A DNA stretch of 64,000 bases, from contig JAHDVS010000010.1 in assembly GCA_023382435.1 (NCBI GenBank), forward strand, positions 18,115-82,114. Direction: 5' to 3'. Position 1 is the stretch's first letter. Each line of letters opens with the position of its first letter. Origin of the DNA: Thermoleophilia bacterium (GTDB taxonomy: Bacteria > Actinomycetota > Thermoleophilia > Gaiellales > Gaiellaceae). A model generated the notes under the pieces. That model worked only from the letters and a program-made list of their open reading frames with translations, was not told the DNA's origin and searched no databases. This document shows positions 51,731-60,240 of this stretch, piece after piece. The position numbers and the translations under genes were made by a program.

Positions 51731-53257
51731 TCAGAGCCTGGCACCCGCGCTGCGCCAGGCCCCGTGAACCGAGCGGACCGCGCCGACCATCTCGCCCACG
51801 GTCGCGTAGGCCCGGGCCGCCTCGATCGCCGCCGGCATCACGTTCACGCCGCTTCCAGCGGCTGCGGCCAGACGCTCGAGGGCGGCTGCGACGGCGGCGG
51901 CGTCCCGGCCCTCGCGCACCGCGGCGACCGACGCTGCCTGGGTCGCCTCGACCGCCGGGTCGATCCGGAAGACCTCGATCGGCTCGGGCTCGGAGCGATG
52001 GCGGTTGACGCCGATCACGGCCCGCTCCCCCGTCTCGACCGCGAGCGCGCTCGCGTACGCGGCCTCGGCGAGCTCGCCCTGGAACCAGCCTGACTCGATG
52101 CACGGCAGCGCGCCACCGCGCCCTTCGATCTCGCCGAGGAGCGCCACGATGCGACCGTCCAGCTCGTCCGTGAGCGTCTCGATCGCGTAGCTCCCGCCGA
52201 GCGGGTCGATCGTCTCGGTCAGCCCCGTCTCGGAGGCGATCAGCTGCTGCGTGCGCAGCGCGAGCATCGCCGCCTCCTCGGTCGGGACCCCGACCGCCTC
52301 GTCGTACGCGCACGCGTGCATCGTCTGCACGCCCGCGAGCGCTCCGACGAGCGCCTCGAGCGCCACCCGCACGACGTTGTTCAGGGGCTGCTGGGCGGTG
52401 AGCGACGAGCCCGCCGTGAAGGCGAAGATCCGAAGCTGAAGCGACCGGGGATCCCGGGCGTCGTAGCGGTCGCGTAGGAGGCGCGCCCACACCCTCCGGG
52501 CGGCCCGTAGCTTCGCGATCTCCTCGAGGAAGCCGATGTTGAGCGACAGGAACGAGAACAGGGTCGGCGCCACCTCGTCGACCGACAGGCCCCGCTCGAG
52601 GGCGGCGTCGAGGTAGGCGATCGCGTTCGCGAACGTGAATGCGATCTCCTGGGTCGCGTCCGCTCCGGCCTCTCGGATGTGGTAGCCCGAGATGGCCAGC
52701 GGCACCCAGCGGGGGACGTGCCGCACCGCGTGCTCGACCACGTCCGTCGTGAGTCGCAGCGACGGCTCGGGCGGGAAGATCTGCGTGCCGCGGGCGATGA
52801 ACTCCTTGAGCACATCGTTCTGGATGAAGATCCCGAACGCGTTCGGGTCGACGCCGCGCCGCTCGGCCAGGGCGACGAACCAGGCCGCCCAGACGAAGCC
52901 GATCGAGTTCGCAGTCGTACGCACCTGGCTGATCGACTCGAGCGGGATCCCGTCCATCAGGATCTCGACGTCCGCCAGGCTGTCGAGGGCGACGCCGACG
53001 CGACCGACCTCGCCGCGCGCGCGGGAGTCGTCGGAGTCGAGGCCCATCTGCGTGGGCAGGTCGAGCGCGACCGAGAACCCGGTCGTCCCCGCTTCGAGCA
53101 GCGCCCGGAAGCGACGGTTCGTCTCGGCGGGAGTCCCGAAGCCGCCGTACTGGCCCATGATCCACGGCCCGGGCTCCGCACTCACCCCGCGGGTGTACGG
53201 GTACTCCCCCGGCCGTTCCGCGCCGTCGGGGGCGTAGAAGGGCTCGAGCGGGCTCAC
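51731..53257 (-). CDS. Methylmalonyl-CoA-mutase-like large subunit
   Basis: 508-residue substrate-binding TIM barrel of the B12-dependent acyl-CoA mutase family. YPYTRG, QYGGFGTPAETNRRF, FSVALDLPTQMGLDSD, IQNDVLKEFIARGTQIFPPE and ISGYHIREAGADATQEIAF are conserved, including the His above cobalamin. The C-terminal B12-binding domain is missing and must be a separate gene, not seen in this window. Tyr 37 and Arg 156 match Tyr89/Arg207 of methylmalonyl-CoA mutase, but the loop RG-VSAEPG-PW is three residues short and lacks Arg82. Substrate therefore uncertain. Confidence 0.82.
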   Translation of the reverse strand: MSPLEPFYAPDGAERPGEYPYTRGVSAEPGPWIMGQYGGFGTPAETNRRFRALLEAGTTGFSVALDLPTQMGLDSDDSRARGEVGRVGVALDSLADVEILMDGIPLESISQVRTTANSIGFVWAAWFVALAERRGVDPNAFGIFIQNDVLKEFIARGTQIFPPEPSLRLTTDVVEHAVRHVPRWVPLAISGYHIREAGADATQEIAFTFANAIAYLDAALERGLSVDEVAPTLFSFLSLNIGFLEEIAKLRAARRVWARLLRDRYDARDPRSLQLRIFAFTAGSSLTAQQPLNNVVRVALEALVGALAGVQTMHACAYDEAVGVPTEEAAMLALRTQQLIASETGLTETIDPLGGSYAIETLTDELDGRIVALLGEIEGRGGALPCIESGWFQGELAEAAYASALAVETGERAVIGVNRHRSEPEPIEVFRIDPAVEATQAASVAAVREGRDAAAVAAALERLAAAAGSGVNVMPAAIEAARAYATVGEMVGAVRSVHGAWRSAGARL

Positions 53258-53267
53258 GACGGCGCCC

Positions 53268-54491
53268 CTACGTCTCGACCCGGAGCACGACCGACTCGGC
53301 CTCGCCGACGCCGCCGCAGATCGAGACGACGCCGTACAGCGGGCGCCCGTCGCCGGCTGCCTCGGCGCGCCGGCGAAGCTCGAAGGCGAGCGTCATCACG
53401 AGCCGGGCCGCGGTCGCGCCGGTCGGATGGCCGATCGCGATCGAGCCGCCGTTCACGTTCGTCCTCGCCCGGATCTCCTCGGCCTTGCCCGGGTCGCGAC
53501 CGGCGAGGATCAGGGTCGAGACGAGCGGAACGGCCGCGAACGCCTCGTTGATCTCGATCGTCTCCATGTCGCCGATCGTCAGCCCGGCCTTCCCGAGCGA
53601 GAGGCGCGCCGCCTCCGCGGGGATCGAGGCAATCCGGTCGGGGTGCCCGGAGGCCATCGCGAAGGACACGATCGTCGCGAGCGGTCGCTTGCCCCGCCGT
53701 TTCGCCTCGTCGGGCGCCATCAGCACGAGCGCGGACGCTCCGGTCGAGAGGCCGGGTGCGTTCCCCGCCGTGACCGTGGGGCTGCCGTAGATCGTCTTCA
53801 GCCGGGCAAGCTGCTCGAGCGTCGTGTCCGGGCGCACCGCCTCGTCCTCGGCGAAGACGATCGGCTCCCCCCGGCCCCGCGGGACCTCGACCGGCATCAG
53901 CTCGGCCTCGAGCTTGCCCGCCTCGCGGGCGGCCACGTAGCGCTGGTGGCTGCGCAGCGCCCACGCGTCCTGCTCCTCGCGGGTGACGCCGTACTCGACC
54001 GCCTCCTCGCCAGCCTGGACCGCACGGGGCTTGCCGGTCATCGGGCAGGCGATCACGAGCTGGTCTCTCAGCGTGATGTCCCCGAGCGAGTGGCCCCAGC
54101 GGGTCTCGGTCAGGAAGTAGGGCACCTTGCTCATGTTCTCGCTGCCGCCCGCCACGGCGATCGCCGCGTCGCCGAGCCGGATCGAGCGGGACGCCATCGT
54201 GATCGCCGCGAGCGACGAGCAGCAGGCCCGGTCGACCGTGTAGGCGACGCGCTCGGGCGGGATTCCCGCGTTGATCAGGACCTGGCGGGCGATCGAGCGG
54301 TCGGCGCCCGGCAGGTTGACGCCGGTGGCGACCTCTTCGACGTCGGCCGGGTCGACCCCGGCGCGCCTGATCGCCTCGGCGTAGACGAGCCCGCCGAGCT
54401 CCGGCAGCGTGAAGTCCCTGAGGGTGCCGCCGAACTTCCCGAACGGGCTGCGGGCAGCGCTGACGATCGCGACCTCGTCCGTGCGGTTCAT
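53268..54491 (-). CDS. Thiolase (acetyl-CoA C-acyltransferase)
   Basis: 407-residue thiolase that cleaves 3-oxoacyl-CoA with CoA. Nucleophile Cys 90 lies in DRACCSSLAAITM, the NEAFA motif is in EINEAFAAVPLV, the catalytic His in SIAIGHPTGATAAR and the second Cys in SICGGVGEAE. The last motif is changed from the usual CGGGG. It is one base downstream of the CaiB-type gene stop and 10 bp before the mutase gene, so the three form an operon for thioester breakdown. Confidence 0.88.
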   Translation of the reverse strand: MNRTDEVAIVSAARSPFGKFGGTLRDFTLPELGGLVYAEAIRRAGVDPADVEEVATGVNLPGADRSIARQVLINAGIPPERVAYTVDRACCSSLAAITMASRSIRLGDAAIAVAGGSENMSKVPYFLTETRWGHSLGDITLRDQLVIACPMTGKPRAVQAGEEAVEYGVTREEQDAWALRSHQRYVAAREAGKLEAELMPVEVPRGRGEPIVFAEDEAVRPDTTLEQLARLKTIYGSPTVTAGNAPGLSTGASALVLMAPDEAKRRGKRPLATIVSFAMASGHPDRIASIPAEAARLSLGKAGLTIGDMETIEINEAFAAVPLVSTLILAGRDPGKAEEIRARTNVNGGSIAIGHPTGATAARLVMTLAFELRRRAEAAGDGRPLYGVVSICGGVGEAESVVLRVET

Positions 54492-55703
54492 CTAGACCAC
54501 CCCCTCCTCGCGTAGCCGGGCGATCCGCTCCTCGGAGTAGCCCAGCCGCCCTCTCAGTATCTCCCCCGTGTGCTCCCCGAGCAGCGGTGCCGGGCCGGTC
54601 ACCGGCTCGGGGCTACCCGACAGCTTGACCGGGGAGCCGACGAGGCGCACGCTGCCGAGCACCGGGTCGGGCACGTCGACCAGGAGCTCCCGCGCGGCGA
54701 CATGCGGGCACTCGAAGATCTCCTTCGCGTCCTGCACCGGCCCGATCGGCACGCCGACCGACAGCAGCGTCCCCACCACCTCGGCTTTCGTGCGGGCGCC
54801 AAACCAGGAGTCGAGCTCCTCGCCCAGCCAGCCCGGCATGCTGCTCGCCCGCTCCGGTCCGGAGCTCGTCCCCTCTCGCCCGACGAGATCCGGACGCTCG
54901 ATCGCACCGCAGAACCGCTCCCAGTCACGCTCGGTGGCGATCACGAGGGCGACCCAGCCGTCACTGCACTGAAACGGACCCCAGGGGGACATGAACGGCT
55001 CGCGCCCGCGCTCGAGCACCCGGCCGGTCAGCGAGTACGTCGTCATGGCGCGCTCGGAGAGCGCGACGATCGTGTCGTACATGGCCACGTCGAGCCGCTG
55101 TCCACGGCCCGTTCGCTCCCGCTGAAAGAGCGCGAGCGCGATCGCGTGGGCGGCGTTCATCCCGGTGACGACGTCGCCGAGCGCGGTGCCCGCCCAGGTC
55201 GGGGGGCCGCCTGCCTGGCCGCACGTGTTCATCACCCCGCCCATCGCCTGGGCGACGATGTCGTAGGCCGGGCGGCGGCTGAAGGGGCCGTCGAAGCCCG
55301 CCATGCTGCCGAAGCCGGAGATGCCCGCGTACACGAGACGCGGGTTCTCCCGCGACAGCTCGTCGTAGCCGAGCCCGAGCTCGTCGAGGAGGCCGGGTCG
55401 GAAGTTCTCGACCACGACGTCGACGTCCCGCGCCAACTCCCGGAAGACCTCGCGGCCCCCGTCGCTCTTCAGGTTCAGCGTCAGGCTGCGCTTGTTGCGG
55501 TTGAAGCGCAGGAAGTAGCCGCTGCGCTGCTCGCCCTGCTCGCCGGTCAGGATCGGCGCGACATTCCTCGCCACGTCGCCCGTGCCTGGCTGCTCGACCT
55601 TGACGACGTCGGCGCCCTGGTCGCCCAGCATCATCGTGCAGTAGGGGCCGGCGATCTGGACCTCGCAGCTCAGGACCGCGATGCCGGCGAGCGGCTTATC
55701 CAT
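54492..55703 (-). CDS. CoA transferase family III (CaiB/BaiF)
   Basis: 403-residue CoA transferase. Opening PLAGIAVLSCEVQIAGPYCT and LGDQGADVVKVEQPGTGDVA, then NRNKRSLTLNLKS, ENFRPGLLDELGLGYDEL and the catalytic Asp in TALGDVVTGMNAAHAI. Such enzymes move CoA between acids such as benzylsuccinate, carnitine or oxalate. ATG 55703 is used; the upstream frame has no similarity. Divergent from the BadI-like gene with a 136-bp shared promoter region. Confidence 0.85.
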   Translation of the reverse strand: MDKPLAGIAVLSCEVQIAGPYCTMMLGDQGADVVKVEQPGTGDVARNVAPILTGEQGEQRSGYFLRFNRNKRSLTLNLKSDGGREVFRELARDVDVVVENFRPGLLDELGLGYDELSRENPRLVYAGISGFGSMAGFDGPFSRRPAYDIVAQAMGGVMNTCGQAGGPPTWAGTALGDVVTGMNAAHAIALALFQRERTGRGQRLDVAMYDTIVALSERAMTTYSLTGRVLERGREPFMSPWGPFQCSDGWVALVIATERDWERFCGAIERPDLVGREGTSSGPERASSMPGWLGEELDSWFGARTKAEVVGTLLSVGVPIGPVQDAKEIFECPHVAARELLVDVPDPVLGSVRLVGSPVKLSGSPEPVTGPAPLLGEHTGEILRGRLGYSEERIARLREEGVV

Positions 55704-55715
55704 CCTGCTCCTTCC

Positions 55716-55738
55716 GGCACCGGACCCATGCCGGTGCC
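55716..55738. promoter_or_regulatory. Inverted repeat in the CaiB/BadI divergent region
   Basis: Perfect 8-bp arms GGCACCGG and CCGGTGCC around a 7-nt loop, 13 nt upstream of the CaiB-type start. An AT-richer stretch (TCAATATATCGCCATATCC, about 55768-55786) follows and may hold promoter elements for the BadI-like gene. Possible operator for PaaX (2). Confidence 0.4.
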
Positions 55739-55839
55739 TACGGGGTTGCACGTATGTGTGGCGACCGTCAATATATCGCCATATCCCGACCCGTGCGGGC
55801 GACTCGGCCGTCCCGCCGTCCCGAGAGAACGAGGTCACC

Positions 55840-56655
55840 ATGAGCACGCTGGAGCACACGGACGTCCTCTACGAGGTGCGCCAGGGCGTCGCCTGGATCA
55901 CGATCAACAGGCCCGATCGCTACAACGCCTTCCGCGCCCAGACGGTCGACCAGCTGATTGCCTGCTTCAAGCGCGCGTGGGCGAGCGGCGATGTCGGGTC
56001 GATCGTGCTCACCGGCGCCGGCGACAAGGCCTTCTGCACCGGCGGCGACATGAAGGAGAAGGCGCTGACCGGGAGCTACGGCATTGCCGAGTCGGGGATC
56101 TTCGACATCCAGGGCCTGCACCGGCTGATCCGCGACGTGCCGAAGCCCGTGATCGCCGCCGTCAACGGCTACGCGATCGGCGGCGGGCACGTCCTCCACG
56201 TGCTCTGCGACCTCACGATCGCCGCCGACCACGCACGCTTCGGCCAGGCCGGCCCGCGCGTCGGGAGCTTCGATGCCGGCTTCGGCGCCGCCTACCTCGC
56301 CCGCGTCGTCGGGGAGAAGCGCGCGCGGGAGATCTGGTTCCTGCTCGACCAGTACGACGCCGAGACGGCGGAGCGCTGGGGCCTCGTCAACAAGGTCGTG
56401 GCGATGGCGGAGCTCCACGACGCCACCCAGGAGTGGGGCGAGCGGATGGCGTCCTACTCGCCGACGGCGCTGCGCTTCCTGAAGACGGCGTTCAACGCGG
56501 ACTCCGAGCAGATCGCGGGCATCTCGCGCCTCGCCTACTCGGGCCTCGACGTGTTCACGGAGAGCGAGGAGGCCCACGAGGGCACGGAGGCGTTCGCGGC
56601 CAAGCGCCAGCCGGACTTCGCCCGCTTCCGCAACCGCGAGTTCCGCCAGGGCTGA
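55840..56655 (+). CDS. BadI/MenB-like ring hydrolase or cyclase
   Basis: 271-residue crotonase-fold protein. VLYEVRQGVAWITINRPDRYNAF, here split as VLYEVRQGVAWITI and NRPDRYNAF, TGAGDKAFCTGGDMKEKALT, IRDVPKPVIAAVNGYAIGGG and FGQAGPRVGSFDAGFGAAYL follow 2-ketocyclohexanecarboxyl-CoA hydrolase (BadI), which opens the ring to pimeloyl-CoA. Naphthoate synthase (MenB) is the close alternative, but the context (PaaX, SDR, CaiB, thiolase) favours catabolism. ATG with GAACGAGG upstream; 4 bp before the PaaX gene. Confidence 0.8.
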   Translation: MSTLEHTDVLYEVRQGVAWITINRPDRYNAFRAQTVDQLIACFKRAWASGDVGSIVLTGAGDKAFCTGGDMKEKALTGSYGIAESGIFDIQGLHRLIRDVPKPVIAAVNGYAIGGGHVLHVLCDLTIAADHARFGQAGPRVGSFDAGFGAAYLARVVGEKRAREIWFLLDQYDAETAERWGLVNKVVAMAELHDATQEWGERMASYSPTALRFLKTAFNADSEQIAGISRLAYSGLDVFTESEEAHEGTEAFAAKRQPDFARFRNREFRQG

Positions 56656-56659
56656 GACG

Positions 56660-57538
56660 GTGCCACGCCTAGCTCCCGGCTCACGCGCAGCATCACGCCG
56701 CCCCGGCCCGCGGCCGAAGTCGATCATCCTCGACATCTACGGCAACGTGGCCCGCCACGGCCTCGGCTTGTGGCTCGCCACAGCCCAGCTCGTCTCGCTG
56801 CTCGCCGACCTCGGAATCGACGGGCAGCCGGCCCGCTCCGCGATCTCCCGCATGAAGCGAGCCGGCGAGCTCGTGCCCGAGCGCCGAGGCGGGCGGGCCG
56901 GGTATGCGCTGGGCGACGAGACCCGGCAGCTGATCGAGGACGGCGACCGGCGCATCTTCGGGACGATCGAGCCAGCCGACCTCGCGGACGGATGGACGCT
57001 CGCGGTCTTCTCGGTGCCCGAGCCCGACCGGGCCAAGCGCCACGTGCTCCGCTCGCGCCTTGGCTGGCTCGGGTTCGGCAACCCCGTCCCGGGCGTGTGG
57101 ATCGCCCCGCGCCGACTCGCCGGGGAGGCACGCCGCCTGATCGAGCGGCACGGCCTGGCAGAGTACGTCGATCTCTTCGACGCCTCCTACCAGGGCTTCG
57201 GCGACGTGGCCGGGCTTGTCGCGCGCGCGTGGGACCTCGAGCGCCTGGCCGGGATGTACAGGGCCTTCGTCGCCGAGCAGCGGCGCCCGCTGGCGCGCTG
57301 GGAGACGGGCGCGACCGGCAGCGAGCTGGCGGCGTTTCACGACTACCTCCTGGCCGTGCACCAGTGGCGCAAGCTCCCCTACCTCGACCCGGGCCTGCCG
57401 CCGGAGGTGCTGCCGCCGGGCTGGCCCGGTCGCGAGGCCTCCGAGCTCTTCGCCGCGCTCGTGGCGCGCCTCGAGACACCGGCGATGCGGTACCTGAAGG
57501 GCGTCCTCGACGGGGGGGCCGCCCGGAGGGCGGCGTGA
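56660..57538 (+). CDS. PaaX-family transcriptional regulator (2)
   Basis: 292-residue regulator. Winged-helix segment SIILDIYGNVARHGLGLWLA ... QPARSAISRMKRAGELVPER, central segment ADGWTLAVFSVPEPDRAKR and RLGWLGFGNPVPGVWIAPRR, and a C-terminal part with WRKLPYLDPGLPPEVLPPGW. Same architecture as PaaX (1) but clearly a different branch. It lies between the BadI-like gene and an SDR gene, so it probably controls this set and the divergent CaiB-thiolase-mutase operon. GTG start; GTGA overlap with the next gene. Confidence 0.85.
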   Translation: MPRLAPGSRAASRRPGPRPKSIILDIYGNVARHGLGLWLATAQLVSLLADLGIDGQPARSAISRMKRAGELVPERRGGRAGYALGDETRQLIEDGDRRIFGTIEPADLADGWTLAVFSVPEPDRAKRHVLRSRLGWLGFGNPVPGVWIAPRRLAGEARRLIERHGLAEYVDLFDASYQGFGDVAGLVARAWDLERLAGMYRAFVAEQRRPLARWETGATGSELAAFHDYLLAVHQWRKLPYLDPGLPPEVLPPGWPGREASELFAALVARLETPAMRYLKGVLDGGAARRAA

Positions 57539-58314
57539 GCGGGCCCCGCTTCGAGGGCCGCAGCGCGCTCGTCACGGGCGGCGGCGGCGGGCTCGGGCGT
57601 GCGGTGGCGGCGGCACTGGCCACCGAGGGGGCCGCGGTCGCCGTCGCGGACGTCGCGCTCCCCGCAGCCGAGGAGGCGGCGGCGGCTCTGCGCGACGCCG
57701 GGGCGGCCGCGTTCGCGCTCGAGCTCGACGTGGCCGACGCGGCGTCGGTCGGCGTCGCCTTCGCCCGCGCGGGGACGGAGCTCGGCGGCCTCGACGTGCT
57801 CGTCAACCTCGCCGGTGGCAGCCTCGGCACCCCGCGTGACCTGCCCGAGATCGGCCCGGACGACTACGACCGCGTCCTCGACGTCAACCTGCGCGGCACG
57901 TTCCTCTGCTGCCAAGCCGCGGTGCCGCTGCTCGCCCCGAGCGGCCGCGGCGCGATCGTCAACGTCTCCTCGATCGCCGCGCGCGGCACCACCCCCGTCA
58001 CGGGCGTGCCCTACGCAGCGGCGAAGGCGGGCGTGCTCGGTCTGACCAGGCGGCTCGCACGCGAGGTCGGCCCGCTCGGGATCCGCGTCAACGCGGTGGC
58101 GCCCGGGCTCTTCCTTTCCGGCCCGCGGCTCGAGGGCATGTGGGCCGGTCTCTCGGAAAGGGAGCGGGCGGAGGTGCTCGACGCGATCCCGTTGCGCAGA
58201 CTGCCCGGGCTCGCCGAGGCGGCTGCCCCGATCCTGTTCCTCGCGAGCGACGAGGCGAGCTACGTGACGGGCACCGTGCTCGACGTGAACGGCGGGCGCT
58301 TTATGGGCGGCTGA
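57535..58314 (+). CDS. Short-chain dehydrogenase/reductase
   Basis: 259-residue SDR. TGGGGGLGRAVAAALA cofactor motif, LDVLVNLAGG, the catalytic Ser in VNVSSIAARG and YAAAKAGVLGLTRRL for Tyr and Lys, and GTVLDVNGGRFMGG at the end. Probably a 3-hydroxyacyl-CoA or cyclic-alcohol dehydrogenase acting near the BadI step. GTG 57535 overlaps the PaaX stop by 4 nt; GGAGGG lies upstream. The hairpin at 58315 follows. Confidence 0.82.
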   Translation: MSGPRFEGRSALVTGGGGGLGRAVAAALATEGAAVAVADVALPAAEEAAAALRDAGAAAFALELDVADAASVGVAFARAGTELGGLDVLVNLAGGSLGTPRDLPEIGPDDYDRVLDVNLRGTFLCCQAAVPLLAPSGRGAIVNVSSIAARGTTPVTGVPYAAAKAGVLGLTRRLAREVGPLGIRVNAVAPGLFLSGPRLEGMWAGLSERERAEVLDAIPLRRLPGLAEAAAPILFLASDEASYVTGTVLDVNGGRFMGG

Positions 58315-58338
58315 GCTCAGCCTGGAGCCAGGCTCAGC
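58315..58338. terminator. Bidirectional terminator hairpin
   Basis: GCTCAGCCTGG-AG-CCAGGCTCAGC, 11-bp arms with one mismatch, overlapping the end of the convergent URO-D-like gene. Confidence 0.55.
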
Positions 58339-59254
58339 CGAGCGCGCCGGCGAGCTGGGCGGCGCAGGCAACGAGGTCGCGCGAGGCGACGGCGCCGGCG
58401 AGCTCCCGGGTGTGCGTGACGAGCGCGCAACGCTCGCTGGCAGCGAGCGCGCGGGCACGCGCCGAGACCGGGCCGGGCGGGAGCGCGAGCCCGAACAGCC
58501 CGCGCTCGCGTCCGGCCGTGAGCGCAGCCAGGCCGGGCGAGGCGTCGGGGTCGAAGCACGGGACGTACGGGCCGCCACCCTCGATCACCGCCTGCCAGCC
58601 GTCGGCCGCGCCCGCGAGGTGCAGGACCCCGAGAGCGCGGTAGAAGGCGACGCTTCCCCAGAGGGGCGCGAGCGCGGCGGCGAACGCGGCCGGGTCGTCT
58701 GGCGGCTCGGGCTGCTCGACCACGAAGACGATCCGCGCGCCCGCCTCGCAGAGCGCGCGCACGGCCGCGAGCGAGAGCGCCGCCGCCGCCGCCGGCGCGG
58801 GGTCGCCACCGGCGAGCCGCGAAAGCGCGGCCGGGCCGGTGATCCCTGCCGCGCAGGGGAGGTCGTCGAGGAGCGTCCGCAGCCTGCGGATCGTCTCGAG
58901 CACGGCCGCCGCGCGAGGGGCGGACACATCCAGGCTTCCGGAGGCCGGAATGCCCCCCCGGAGCGCGGGCGGGAAGCCACCCGCCCAGTCGAGCGACATC
59001 CCGAGCGCCTCCGCGTCCCAGCGCGTCCCGAACTCGGCCACGGCGGCGTCCGTGCGGAGCGAGCGGGCGACCTCCCTGACGAGCGCCGAGAGCTTGCCGG
59101 GGTCGGCAAGCACGGCGCGGGGATCGAGGTCCTGGAGCTCGCCCGCGACCGCGGACGCGAGCGGCACGACGAGCGGGCGGACGGGCCGCCCGCGCAGCGC
59201 CGCCTCGAGCGCCACCGCGGGGGTGCTGCCGGAGCCGGGTGCCGCCGCTGTCAC
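58334..59254 (-). CDS. URO-D/MetE-superfamily-like protein
   Basis: 306-residue protein. The start ALRGRPVRPLVVPLASAVAG, EFGTRWDAEALGMSLDWAGG, RRLRTLLDDLPCAAGITGPA and AVRALCEAGARIVFVVEQPE resemble, in outline, uroporphyrinogen-decarboxylase/corrinoid-methyltransferase barrels, but the catalytic Asp pattern of HemE and a clear zinc site are not evident. The GTG start overlaps the livM2 stop by 4 nt, so it is made with the ABC transporter. Function unknown; it may process the imported compound. Confidence 0.5.
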   Translation of the reverse strand: MTAAAPGSGSTPAVALEAALRGRPVRPLVVPLASAVAGELQDLDPRAVLADPGKLSALVREVARSLRTDAAVAEFGTRWDAEALGMSLDWAGGFPPALRGGIPASGSLDVSAPRAAAVLETIRRLRTLLDDLPCAAGITGPAALSRLAGGDPAPAAAAALSLAAVRALCEAGARIVFVVEQPEPPDDPAAFAAALAPLWGSVAFYRALGVLHLAGAADGWQAVIEGGGPYVPCFDPDASPGLAALTAGRERGLFGLALPPGPVSARARALAASERCALVTHTRELAGAVASRDLVACAAQLAGALG

Positions 59255-60240
59255 GTCCGCCGCGCACGCATCATGCGGGCTACCCACCCGGCGACCCGCT
59301 CGAGAGCGCCCCAGATCCCCGCGGGAGCGAGCACGATGACCACGATCACGAGCGCGCCCGTGAGGGTGACCGCTATCTCCGGCTGGCTCTCGAGCTGCTT
59401 CTGGATCCCCCAGTAGACGACACCGGCTCCGATCAGCGGGCCGGCCACGGTACCGAGCCCGCCGATGATCGTCATGATGATCATGTTGATCACCCACTGG
59501 AGCCCGAAGAAGTTCTCGGGGACGAGGGCGATCTGGTTGAAGGCGACGACCGCGCCGATCACGGCGGTCAGCGTGCCGCTGACGACCATCACGATCGCCT
59601 TGACGGCGGTGCCGTTGACGCCGACCGCGCGCGCGCCGTTCTCGTTGTCGCGCACCGCCATCACGCGGAGGCCGAAGCTGCTGCGCTCGAGCCACCAGGC
59701 GACGAGCGAGGCTCCGACCACGCACGCGAGCGCGGCGTAGTAGATCGTGTCGAGGCCCGGCAGCTCGCCGAGCGGGATGTTCAGGCCCCGGCTGCCGCCG
59801 GTGTGCTCCCAGGTCACCATCCAGGCGAGGAGCGCGAGTGCCACCGCGAGCGAGCCGATCGCCACGTACGCCTCGCGCAGGCGGATCAAGACGAGCGAGA
59901 TCACGAGCGCGAGCCCTGCGCCGACCACGGCGGAGAGGGCGACGGCAGCGGCGGCAGGCGTCCCGGTCTCGATCACGAGCATCGCCGCCGTGTAGCCGCC
60001 GGCGCCGACGAAGGCGGAGTGGCCCAGCGAGAGCTGGCCGGCGTAGCCGCCGACGAGGTTCCAGGCCTGAGCGAGCGCTGCGTAGACGAGCAACGTCGTC
60101 AGCGTCGTCCGGGCTGACGAGGAGCCGGCGGTCGGCACGATCGCGAGCGCGGCGACCGCCCCGGCCGCAACAAGCGCGCCGCCCCCCGCCCGGCCCCGCA
60201 ACCGCGGCCACGTCGCCGCGCGCCCGAGCGTCCCGCTCAC
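59251..60240 (-). CDS. livM: Branched-chain-type ABC permease LivM (system 2)
   Basis: 329-residue permease. LVGGYAGQLSLGHSAFVGAG, RLREAYVAIGSLAVALAL, AVRDNENGARAVGVNG and IIGGLGTVAGPLIGAGVVYW are conserved. Start overlaps livH2 by 4 nt. Similar in layout to system 1 but clearly diverged, so it likely handles another substrate. Confidence 0.87.
   Translation of the reverse strand: MSGTLGRAATWPRLRGRAGGGALVAAGAVAALAIVPTAGSSSARTTLTTLLVYAALAQAWNLVGGYAGQLSLGHSAFVGAGGYTAAMLVIETGTPAAAAVALSAVVGAGLALVISLVLIRLREAYVAIGSLAVALALLAWMVTWEHTGGSRGLNIPLGELPGLDTIYYAALACVVGASLVAWWLERSSFGLRVMAVRDNENGARAVGVNGTAVKAIVMVVSGTLTAVIGAVVAFNQIALVPENFFGLQWVINMIIMTIIGGLGTVAGPLIGAGVVYWGIQKQLESQPEIAVTLTGALVIVVIVLAPAGIWGALERVAGWVARMMRARRT

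Noticed and set aside
55840..56655. MenB naphthoate synthase
   Set aside because: Motifs fit the BadI/MenB branch generally, but no menaquinone genes are nearby, while PaaX, SDR, CaiB and thiolase genes are. Kept as the stated alternative.
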